Source: an uncultured Gammaproteobacteria bacterium (lineage in GTDB: Bacteria > Pseudomonadota > Gammaproteobacteria > Steroidobacterales > XN24). From it: a stretch of 32,155 bases of DNA. Location: positions 1 to 32,155 of the forward strand of contig CAMYOC010000001.1 of NCBI GenBank assembly GCA_947259915.1. Direction: 5' to 3'. Below, in pieces: positions 6,121 to 13,316 of this stretch. Each line of letters begins with the position of its first letter. Within the stretch, counting starts at the first letter, position 1. Below the pieces are notes generated by a model that was given only the letters and a program-made list of their open reading frames with translations, did not search any database and was not told the DNA's origin. The translations under genes and the position numbers were made by a program.

Positions 6121-9035
6121 CGTTCACCTCCGGGCCGTTCGGCCATGACCACCGGCCGGTCAGCGTTCTCAGCCAGCCCCGCGTCCAGGTTCTGCAGATA
6201 GGTGCTGAGGCTGGCGCGCTTGTTCTCAACAAAGGGACGGATCTGGAACAGATAGAGTTTATCGTCGAGGAAACCGAATTCCACGTCGGCCACCGCCTTC
6301 GCGCGCTCCGCCTCGGGCATGTTCTCGAACCAGCCGGGCAGGCGCTCGACAAAGGCCAGCAGCTTGGCGATGTCCGCATTGCTCAGCACCCGTGACGCAC
6401 CCGAGGCCGGCACCAGCTCCGAGCCACCAGTCGCTAGCAACACGCGTTTCTGCGGTGCGGTCGCCGAGCCCAGCAGGCGGACTTTGCCATCATTGCGACC
6501 GATAAGCAGGCTCTCGGCCGCCTGGCCCTCGACACCGCCGCCGACGCCTTCGTTGACTGCGATCGTGATGTAGTCGCGGGAACCGGTCTCCACATCGGCG
6601 GTGATCATCACCCCGGACTTGGCCGCGTTGACGCTTTGGTGCAGCAGCACCGAGACATAGACGTGTTCCGGATCGTTCATGATCGACTGCCGCCAGCCGT
6701 AGGCGCGCTCCTCGAACGGCGACGACCAGACCCGGCGCATGGCCGCGATGATGTTGTCCTCCCCGACCACGTTGGGCACGGTCAGGTTGAGTCCGGCGCC
6801 GGTAAACCCGGCCAGGTCTTCTACGTTGGTGTCCGAGCGGACAAACACGCCGTAGCTGCCGTCGGGCCCGAAGTTGTCCTTCAGTGCCTGCCGGAAGGCA
6901 GCCACTTTCTCCTGATTGGCGGGCCTCTCCATAAACCAGCCGCGCACGGTCGCCAGCATTTCATTGGCGCGGCGGTCGCGTTCCGCCGGATCGGTGATCG
7001 TATCGAGCTCGTCGTATTGCGCGGTCATCCATTCAAACAACGTGGGTCCGTCCGGCGTCACCCGACGCTCGGTCAGCGCGTGACTGAACAGGCCGAACGG
7101 CACCGCCACCGCCGCCGAGACCTGACCCGGGAATTTCTTTGTCAGGTTGCCGACCTCAGCCGCCTTCGGTCCCACCCGTACGCCGGAATCCTTTGGCCCC
7201 AGTTCGGTGGACGGGATCAGCCGCTGGGTCTCCAGATCCATGCGTGCGACATCGATGGAGATCTTCTCGGTCGGTCCCTGGATCTCTGCGGCAGCCGCGG
7301 GCGCGTCCTCGTCGAGCCGGATTTCCACCACCCCGCCCCGGCTGGCGGCGACAAAGATCTTGCGGCCCAGATAAGGCTCGAGACGTGGCAGCAACGGGTT
7401 GGCCACGACCACGTTGGGCACGCCGAGATTGCGCGCCAGCAGCTGGACGTGGGACAGCGCGTTGCCCTCGTTCTCGGTCAGGATCCCGGCCACCACTGGC
7501 AGTTCGGAGATGGTCTCAGGGACGATCACGATGGCGTCGGCGGTGCTGCCCTCGCGGGCCAGCGCCTGTTCAAGGGTCAGCAACACGCCGCGGCTGATGC
7601 CCGGGTTCAGACTGCGCAGACCGGTGCCGACGGTCTCGCCAAAGATCTGCTGGCGCACGCCGGCAATCTGCATCGCGTCCACCACCAGCGGATTGAGGAG
7701 CCGCGAATAGAAGATCATCGGGCTGCCGCGCATGCGATCGGGGATAAAGGTTTCGGCCAGCGGCTCGATCTGCGCCAGCCGCGCGACCGGCCGCTCGAAA
7801 TAGAACGCCAGCCTGCGGGAAGCCCAGCCTGGCGCACGGCCCAGATAGGCCAGCTCGTTGCGGTAAGCCGATAGCGGCACCTGATCGCGGGCGAGCCGGG
7901 TCAGGCTGGCCTCGAGATTGTCGAGCTCGAAGCGGGTCAACAAGCCGATGCCATAGCCAGCCATCGCCATGGACTTCATCAGCGCCAGCGAATCGGCACG
8001 GCTCAGGCTGCCACTGTCCACATCGAGACGTTGCGCAAGGCCGAACACCTGGGCGTCGAGACTGTTCAGCAGATCGATACCGTCCAGCGGATGACCGCTG
8101 ACCGGGATGCCGTCGCGCAGCCGGGCCATGATCTGCCCGAGCGCGCCGATGCGTGCCGCCGGATCGGTCAGGCTGGCGAGTTGCCTGGCGCCGAGACGCA
8201 GGTCTACCGCGAGACTGTTGTCGCGGACCTTGCGCGCGTAGGCCTCGATCACCGGTGATGGATCAGGCAGCCGCGCGGCCTCGTCGATGGCGGCCGCCAG
8301 TGTCTCGTAGTCGTCTGCCAGCGCCGGTTTGCCGCCGCCGGCCGCATAGTCGCGTACCCGTTGGGCGTCCGAAGGCTCCGGCCGGCCATGGATCTTGTTG
8401 CGCAGATCGCCAAAGCCCGGATCGGCGTCGTTGAGCGCCGTCGCCAGACCCCGGATCTCTGAGGCGCCGACCGCGCTCTGGCCATGGGGGATCAGCGCCG
8501 CTGCCTGGACCAGCAGCGGGAAACGGCGCTGCTGCCACGCCGGATTCCGGGCCAGGATCGACAGAAATTCGTAGGCGCTTTGTTCCTCGTCCTCGATCTG
8601 GAACGCGCCCCGGTAGTAGCGCGCCCCGCGCAGGATCCAGCCGTCGTCGAGATCGATCAGATATTGCTCCAGCACCAGCATGCGGAAGTGATTCTGCTGG
8701 GCCGGGCTGTCGCCAAAGTCCTCGGGCCCCAGCTCCACCATCACGTTGGCGATGGGGAAACCGGCCGCGCGCACAATTTCGGTGGACTCGCTCCACTCAC
8801 CGTGTTGGCGACCGCCGCCATGTTCCGCGCAGGCGTAGGCCTTGGGTGGCAGGATGGTGCCGTCCTCGCAGAACCAGCGGATGCGCTGGAACGGCCCCCG
8901 GGGAGTTTCCTTCATCGTCTCGATCAGACCGCGCAGCTGCGCCGCGTCGGCCGGATCGAGGGCTGCAGACGAATCTGATGCCGACCAGGCAACAATCGGT
9001 AGCAGGAGGAGGCAGGGAAGGATAAATCTGCGCAT
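6117..9035 (-). CDS. Exported dikinase-like protein: phospho-His domain plus PPDK-type ATP-grasp
   Basis: 972 residues. Order: signal peptide (1-about 20, MRRFILPC... AWSAS), a long mostly helical N-terminal region without a recognised domain (about 30-470), a PEP-utiliser mobile domain with the catalytic-type His at 529 (NALSHVQLLARNLGVP), then a PPDK/PEP-synthase N-terminal ATP-grasp domain (about 618-935) with GPKAAEVGNL, FVRSDTNVEDLAGFTGAG and the metal-binding-type end LYLFQIRPF. His domain before ATP-grasp is the order of glucan-water and phosphoglucan dikinases, the reverse of PEP synthase. No PEP/pyruvate TIM-barrel domain is visible, so it probably phosphorylates something other than pyruvate. 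The mature part has only two cysteines (C56, C69), 13 residues apart, consistent with a disulfide outside the cytoplasm. An ATP-dependent enzyme there is puzzling. It is coupled to the downstream hydrolase and divergent from a nucleotide-carrier-family gene. The substrate is not known. Confidence 0.8.
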   Translation of the reverse strand: MRRFILPCLLLLPIVAWSASDSSAALDPADAAQLRGLIETMKETPRGPFQRIRWFCEDGTILPPKAYACAEHGGGRQHGEWSESTEIVRAAGFPIANVMVELGPEDFGDSPAQQNHFRMLVLEQYLIDLDDGWILRGARYYRGAFQIEDEEQSAYEFLSILARNPAWQQRRFPLLVQAAALIPHGQSAVGASEIRGLATALNDADPGFGDLRNKIHGRPEPSDAQRVRDYAAGGGKPALADDYETLAAAIDEAARLPDPSPVIEAYARKVRDNSLAVDLRLGARQLASLTDPAARIGALGQIMARLRDGIPVSGHPLDGIDLLNSLDAQVFGLAQRLDVDSGSLSRADSLALMKSMAMAGYGIGLLTRFELDNLEASLTRLARDQVPLSAYRNELAYLGRAPGWASRRLAFYFERPVARLAQIEPLAETFIPDRMRGSPMIFYSRLLNPLVVDAMQIAGVRQQIFGETVGTGLRSLNPGISRGVLLTLEQALAREGSTADAIVIVPETISELPVVAGILTENEGNALSHVQLLARNLGVPNVVVANPLLPRLEPYLGRKIFVAASRGGVVEIRLDEDAPAAAAEIQGPTEKISIDVARMDLETQRLIPSTELGPKDSGVRVGPKAAEVGNLTKKFPGQVSAAVAVPFGLFSHALTERRVTPDGPTLFEWMTAQYDELDTITDPAERDRRANEMLATVRGWFMERPANQEKVAAFRQALKDNFGPDGSYGVFVRSDTNVEDLAGFTGAGLNLTVPNVVGEDNIIAAMRRVWSSPFEERAYGWRQSIMNDPEHVYVSVLLHQSVNAAKSGVMITADVETGSRDYITIAVNEGVGGGVEGQAAESLLIGRNDGKVRLLGSATAPQKRVLLATGGSELVPASGASRVLSNADIAKLLAFVERLPGWFENMPEAERAKAVADVEFGFLDDKLYLFQIRPFVENKRASLSTYLQNLDAGLAENADRPVVMAERPGGER

Positions 9036-9212
9036 GGGAGCATCCTGCGGTCGACGGGAGGGTGACGGTGAACGTGTCGGCGTCGGTTGGGAATACTATC
9101 AACCCCGGCGGTCCAATTCAGTACGGATTTCGCCAACTCCAGCAGACGCGTTTAAGAGCCGGTAAGATCGGGGGCAAAATAACCCGTCATCCGGGTGGTT
9201 TTCGGGGGAAGC

Positions 9213-10895
9213 ATGGCGAGCAAAAGAACCGGCAATCTGACCGCAGTCGACCGCTTGCTGTCGCTGTTTACCAAGATGGGGCCCGGCGAAGGTCGGGCGG
9301 TTATCCTGTTCGCGCTCTATGCCTTCCTGCTGCTGGTCTGTTACTACATCCTCAAGACCACGCGCGAAGTCTTTATCCTCACTGAGTTCGGCGCCGAGAC
9401 CGCCAGTTACGCGATCGCCACCCAGGCGCTGCTGCTGCTGTTTATCGTGCCGCTCTACGGTCTGCTGTTCCGCGCCGCCGGCAAGGTCTTGCTGATCCGT
9501 TGGGTCACGGTGTTCTTCGTGGTCAACATAGGCATCTTCTATCTGATGGGCCAGGCGCAGATGGAGATCGGATTTATCTACTACGTGTTCGTCGGCATCT
9601 TCGGCGTCATGCTGATCGCACAATTCTGGGCCTTCGCGGCCGACTGCTTTAACGTCAAAAGCGGACAGCGTCTGTTCCCGGTGATCATGATCGGCGCATC
9701 CGCCGGCGCGCTGGGCGGCTCCCAGGCCTTCAAATTTCTCACCTGGCTTGGCATCGACCAGCTGGACATGCTGCTGGCGGCGGGCGTGATCCTGCTAGCG
9801 ACGCTGGCGCTGACCGAGGCGGCGCGACGCGCCATCCCGACGGGTGCCCGCGGCGTCTATGCGGAACCCACGGACCAGGACGAGAGCAGCGACAATCGTC
9901 CCGCGCAGCTCCTCGGCGGTTTCGCCCAGGTCTTTAGCAGTCGCTATCTGCTGCTGATTGCGCTGCTGGTCGTATTGCTCAACTGGGTCAACAGCTCCGG
10001 CGAGATCATCCTCAAGGATTTTGTCAAAATCTGGGCCACCGAACAGGCCGCCGCCGGCGTCTATCCCGATGCCGGTGCCGCGATCGGCGCGTTCTTCGGC
10101 GACCTGTTTTTCTGGGTCAACCTGTGTGGCTTTGCGATGCAGGCGTTCCTGGTATCGCGGATCTATCGGGTCATCGGCGTCAGCGGCGCGCTGATGATCC
10201 TGCCGATCATCGCCACGCTGGGTTATGGGCTGATCGCGTTCGGCATCGCTTTTATCCCGATCTTCAGCGTGCTGCGCATCGTCAAGATCGTCGAAAACAG
10301 TGTCGACTATTCGGTGATGAACACCACCCGTCAGGCGCTGTTCCTGCCGCTGAGCCAGGCGGAGAAATACGAAGCCAAGACCGCCATCGACACCTTCTTC
10401 TGGCGCTTTGGCGACATGATCCAGGCCGGTGTGTTCTTTATCGGGCTCAACTGGTTTGGCATGACCTTTGTGCAGTTCGCCGCGGTCAACGTCTTTCTCG
10501 CGCTGATCTGGATCTTCGTGGCCTTCCGCGCCGGGCGTCATTACCGCCATCTGGTCAGGACCAACGTGATGAACGTGGCGCCCGAGCTCAACAAGCCGAT
10601 CCCTGATGCGAACGCGACACCCGGCGGCGATTTGATCCATGCATTCGACGAGGACACGTTTATCGACGCCGATCCCGGCGACGTGCTGACGCTCTCCGCC
10701 CAGCTCGCCACCGGACAGCCTCTGCCGTCCTGGGTGAGATTCGAGCCCGACTCCCGACGCTTTTCGGGCCGGGTACCGCCGACCGCGTCCGGGCATCTGG
10801 AGATCGAGGTCATCGCCACGGACTTCGAGGGCCTCCAGGCCAGCGGGACCTTCTTCGTCTATCATGCCAGACTAGATACCGACCAGGGCGGATAA
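9213..10895 (+). CDS. Npt/Tlc-type nucleotide transporter with C-terminal CADG/He_PIG domain
   Basis: About 560 residues. The ATG at 9213 is chosen because GGGGGAA sits just upstream; a GTG at 9195 in the same frame is less likely. Residues 20-465 are a polytopic membrane protein of about 11-12 helices that resembles the ATP/ADP (NTP/NDP) translocase family of Chlamydia, Rickettsia and plastids, which also has free-living bacterial members; see FALYAFLLLVCYYILKTTRE near the N-terminus and the Lys/Glu-marked helices. After the last helix and a basic stretch (RAGRHYRHLVR), residues about 475-555 form a cadherin-like domain: FDEDTFIDADPGD, LPSWVRFEPDSRRFSG, IEVIATDFEG, the pattern of dystroglycan-type CADG/He_PIG domains. 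Such a fusion is unusual. The real substrate could be a nucleotide or something else. The gene is divergent from the dikinase-like gene across 177 bases. Confidence 0.8.
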   Translation: MASKRTGNLTAVDRLLSLFTKMGPGEGRAVILFALYAFLLLVCYYILKTTREVFILTEFGAETASYAIATQALLLLFIVPLYGLLFRAAGKVLLIRWVTVFFVVNIGIFYLMGQAQMEIGFIYYVFVGIFGVMLIAQFWAFAADCFNVKSGQRLFPVIMIGASAGALGGSQAFKFLTWLGIDQLDMLLAAGVILLATLALTEAARRAIPTGARGVYAEPTDQDESSDNRPAQLLGGFAQVFSSRYLLLIALLVVLLNWVNSSGEIILKDFVKIWATEQAAAGVYPDAGAAIGAFFGDLFFWVNLCGFAMQAFLVSRIYRVIGVSGALMILPIIATLGYGLIAFGIAFIPIFSVLRIVKIVENSVDYSVMNTTRQALFLPLSQAEKYEAKTAIDTFFWRFGDMIQAGVFFIGLNWFGMTFVQFAAVNVFLALIWIFVAFRAGRHYRHLVRTNVMNVAPELNKPIPDANATPGGDLIHAFDEDTFIDADPGDVLTLSAQLATGQPLPSWVRFEPDSRRFSGRVPPTASGHLEIEVIATDFEGLQASGTFFVYHARLDTDQGG

Positions 10896-10962
10896 TGCGG
10901 CTGTTTGTGGCAACCGGGCCCGGGAGCGCAAAACCGTCCGTGCGTGATCGGAGCCAGACCCT

Positions 10963-11736
10963 ATGCTCGATCTTCTGACCAGCCCCGAAGCCTGGATCGC
11001 GCTGGCAACGCTGTCGGCACTCGAAATTGTGCTGGGCGTCGACAACATCATCTTCCTCTCGGTGATCGCATCCCGGCTGCCCGAGCATCAGCGACCGCGG
11101 GCGCGGCGTCTCGGACTGCTGCTGGCTATGGGTCTGCGTATCCTGCTGCTGCTAACCATCACCTGGATCATGGGCATGACCCGCCCGCTGTTCACGCTGT
11201 TCAATGATCCGGTCACTACCCGGGACCTGATCCTGATCGTCGGCGGGCTGTTCCTGTTGGCCAAGAGCACGATGGAGGTGCATGCACAACTCGAAGGCCC
11301 CGAGGTCGACGAAAGCTCCGTGGCAACAGCCAGCTTTGCGGCCGTGCTGGTCCAGATCGGACTGATCGATCTGGTATTTTCCGTCGACTCCGTGGTCACC
11401 GCGATCGGTCTGGTCAAACAGGTGGAGATCATGATCGCGGCGGTAGTGATCTCAATCGGCGTGATGATGGTGGCGGCCGAACCGGTCGGCGCGTTTGTCG
11501 ACAAACATCCGACCATCAAGATGCTGGCGCTGTCCTTCCTGCTGCTGATCGGCATGGCGCTGATGGCCGAAGGCCTCGGCCTCCACATCCCGAAGGGCTA
11601 TATCTACTTCGCGATGGCCTTCTCGTTCGGGGTAGAAATGCTGAACCTGCGGGTGCGCCGCCGTCGTCGCCGGGTGGAAGCGCCGGTCCAGCTCAAACGC
11701 CATCTCAGCGAGAGCCCGCCGACGGACACACAGTAA
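10963..11736 (+). CDS. TerC-family integral membrane protein
   Basis: 257 residues, about seven membrane helices. Both family signatures are visible: the E-x5-D element EIVLGVDNIIFLS (E21, D27) in the first helix and LIDLVFSVDSVVTAIG in the middle, with acidic residues inside the membrane. Members (TerC, Alx, YgdQ, YoaE) are linked to metal-ion handling, in particular Mn2+ export, and to metal delivery to exported proteins. No CBS or CorC domains follow, so this is the short YgdQ-like form. The C-terminus is a basic cytoplasmic tail (RVRRRRRRVEAP). GGAG lies about 10 bases before the ATG. It follows the transporter gene by 67 bases and could be cotranscribed with it. Confidence 0.92.
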   Translation: MLDLLTSPEAWIALATLSALEIVLGVDNIIFLSVIASRLPEHQRPRARRLGLLLAMGLRILLLLTITWIMGMTRPLFTLFNDPVTTRDLILIVGGLFLLAKSTMEVHAQLEGPEVDESSVATASFAAVLVQIGLIDLVFSVDSVVTAIGLVKQVEIMIAAVVISIGVMMVAAEPVGAFVDKHPTIKMLALSFLLLIGMALMAEGLGLHIPKGYIYFAMAFSFGVEMLNLRVRRRRRRVEAPVQLKRHLSESPPTDTQ

Positions 11737-11763
11737 GATCCGAGCAAGATCCGAATGATTTGC

Positions 11764-11784
11764 CCCGGCTGAGCCACAGCCGGG
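11764..11784 (+). terminator. Hairpin after the TerC gene, weak terminator
   Basis: CCCGGCT and AGCCGGG pair perfectly around a 7-base loop, 28 bases after the TerC stop. There is no T-run, so if it stops transcription it would be inefficient or act as a 3' stabiliser. Confidence 0.4.
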
Positions 11785-11805
11785 CGCAGTGTGCCGACCG
11801 GTCGA

Positions 11806-11835
11806 TTGACCGCGGGCGCCGCTGGCTCTTAAAAT
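11806..11835 (+). promoter_or_regulatory. Sigma70 promoter of the tRNA-Val gene
   Basis: TTGACC (11806-11811, five of six consensus bases) and TAAAAT (11830-11835, five of six) are 18 bases apart. A GC-rich discriminator (CCGCCCCC) follows, as is usual for stable-RNA promoters under stringent control. The tRNA begins 31 bases after the -10 element. Confidence 0.75.
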
Positions 11836-11865
11836 CCGCCCCCTGTCGAGAACGGGTCCGAGAAA

Positions 11866-11940
11866 GGGCGATTAGCTCAGCGGGAGAGCGCTCCCCTCAC
11901 ACGGGAGAGGTCGCTGGTTCAATCCCAGCATCGCCCACCA
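11866..11940 (+). tRNA. tRNA-Val(CAC)
   Basis: A 75-base cloverleaf including an encoded CCA. The acceptor stem GGGCGAT pairs with ATCGCCC; the D stem is GCTC/GAGC, the anticodon stem CTCCC/GGGAG, and the T stem GCTGG/CCAGC around TTCAATC. The anticodon loop CTCACAC gives anticodon CAC, which reads the valine codon GTG, heavily used in this GC-rich genome. The discriminator base is A. It stands alone with its own promoter and terminator. Confidence 0.97.
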
Positions 11941-11953
11941 CCCGGCACAAAAG

Positions 11954-11979
11954 AAAGCCACCCGCTGCGGTGGCTTTTT
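11954..11979 (+). terminator. Rho-independent terminator of tRNA-Val
   Basis: AAAGCCACC and GGTGGCTTT form a 9-bp stem with a 6-base loop, directly followed by further T bases. It begins 14 bases after the CCA end of the tRNA. It is the clearest intrinsic terminator in the window. Confidence 0.9.
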
Positions 11980-12190
11980 CCGTTTCCCGGTCCCGCCCAT
12001 GCTCCGGCCGTCCTCGCAGATGTCCGTCGGCCAAGGGCGTGTGGGTTATATACCCCATACCAAAGCTGTCTCAGATCAGGTGAAAAAGATGCGGAAACTG
12101 CTAGATTCTTAGTACGGCAGGGGCGCTGATTTGCGGCCGCTCTTCTATGGTCCACGGCTTCCTGCCGGAGACCCACAGGAGCGTGCGATC

Positions 12191-12544
12191 GTGGCCAGGC
12201 CCATCCCTCCCCGCCGTTTCGAAAATATCCGTGAGGCCATGGATGCCGTGCTCGAGGCCGAGCGCGAGGCTCAGGCGACCATGCAGGAGACCCGCAAGGA
12301 AGCCGACGTTATCCTCGCGCAGGCGCGGCAACAGGCCCGCCGGATCCAGACCCGCACCCAGGACCGGATCACCCGTATGCATGCCGCCTGCGAACAGCGC
12401 ACCGCGGCCGAAGTAAAGGCCCTGAAACGCGACGCGGTCTCGGCCATGAGCACGGCGGCCCGGGATCATGACGAATCGGCAGCGATCCAGCAGGCCGCGC
12501 TGCGTCTCGCCGAACGGATGACGACACCCCATGAGCGCCAGTAG
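12191..12544 (+). CDS. V/A-type ATPase peripheral-stalk subunit (G/H-like)
   Basis: 117 residues from a GTG with AGGAG 9 bases upstream; an in-frame TTG at 12131 would add 20 residues with no conservation and no ribosome binding site. Almost the whole protein is one charged helix rich in Ala, Glu, Gln and Arg (from about residue 10 to the end), typical of the G/H stalk subunit that forms a coiled coil with subunit E. This is the first gene of the ATPase operon, and its end overlaps the next start by 14 bases. The assignment depends on position and coiled-coil character, since such subunits diverge strongly. Confidence 0.75.
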   Translation: MARPIPPRRFENIREAMDAVLEAEREAQATMQETRKEADVILAQARQQARRIQTRTQDRITRMHAACEQRTAAEVKALKRDAVSAMSTAARDHDESAAIQQAALRLAERMTTPHERQ

Positions 12545-13316
12545 CCAACTGGGTTACATCCAGGCGCGGCTTCAGGCGCGCCACGGGCAGCGCCCGACGG
12601 AAGAGAACTGGCGCCTGCTGGAAGCGACGCCCGATCTGGCGGCGTATCTGCAGGCGGCGCGACGCACGACGCTGGCACCCTGGATCGCCCACATGCCGGC
12701 CGAGGCCGACACGCATCGTATCGAACGCTCGTTGCGCGAAGACTGGGTCGACTTTGTTGCCGAGCTGTCCGGATGGGCGCCGGATGCTTGGCAGCCGGCC
12801 ACCGATTGGTTCGCCACCGTGCCCTATCTTCCGTGCATGGCGCACCTGGCCCGAGGCGAGCCCGTCTCACCCTGGATGCGCGATGACCCGACGCTGAGCC
12901 CCTATGCCGCCGAGGATGCGGCGTCTCGTGCCACCGAGCTGACGGAGTCGCTGCTGGCACCTACGCTGGAAGCGATCAAGGCGGGCATGCCACCGCTGGT
13001 CGCGTGGACCGACCAGTGGCTGACGCTGGTGCCGGAGGACGCGATCGTCGACCGGGCACGGCTCGGGGAGATGGCGACCGGCATGCTCAACCACTTCCAG
13101 AACATCGCGGAGCAGCCCTCGCAGGCGACCCGGGCTCAGATCCACCGGCAATCGATGATCGGTGGCCTGGTGCGCCGCTTCCGCCGCTACGCACGCACGC
13201 CGGTGGCGATCTTTGCCTATATGGGCATGGCGCAGATGGACTTCGAGCGTTTGCGCGGCGGCCTGGTGTTGCGGGCCTTGTTCCCCGATCCGGCCGGGAG
13301 ACCCCAGTGGGCATAA
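12531..13316 (+). CDS. V/A-type ATPase subunit C-like protein
   Basis: 261 residues, helical, soluble, without signal peptide or membrane segments. It has no strong family motif, but it sits between the stalk subunit and the membrane subunit I, where subunit C (NtpC/d, the funnel connecting the rotor shaft to the membrane ring) is expected in some operons, and no other gene here could supply that part. It is shorter than typical C subunits (about 320-350 residues). Aromatic-rich stretches such as WQPATDWFATVPYLP and the region RRFRRYARTPVAIFAYMG are visible. The stop overlaps the GTG of subunit I by 10 bases. The role is inferred from context. Confidence 0.6.
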   Translation: MSASSQLGYIQARLQARHGQRPTEENWRLLEATPDLAAYLQAARRTTLAPWIAHMPAEADTHRIERSLREDWVDFVAELSGWAPDAWQPATDWFATVPYLPCMAHLARGEPVSPWMRDDPTLSPYAAEDAASRATELTESLLAPTLEAIKAGMPPLVAWTDQWLTLVPEDAIVDRARLGEMATGMLNHFQNIAEQPSQATRAQIHRQSMIGGLVRRFRRYARTPVAIFAYMGMAQMDFERLRGGLVLRALFPDPAGRPQWA

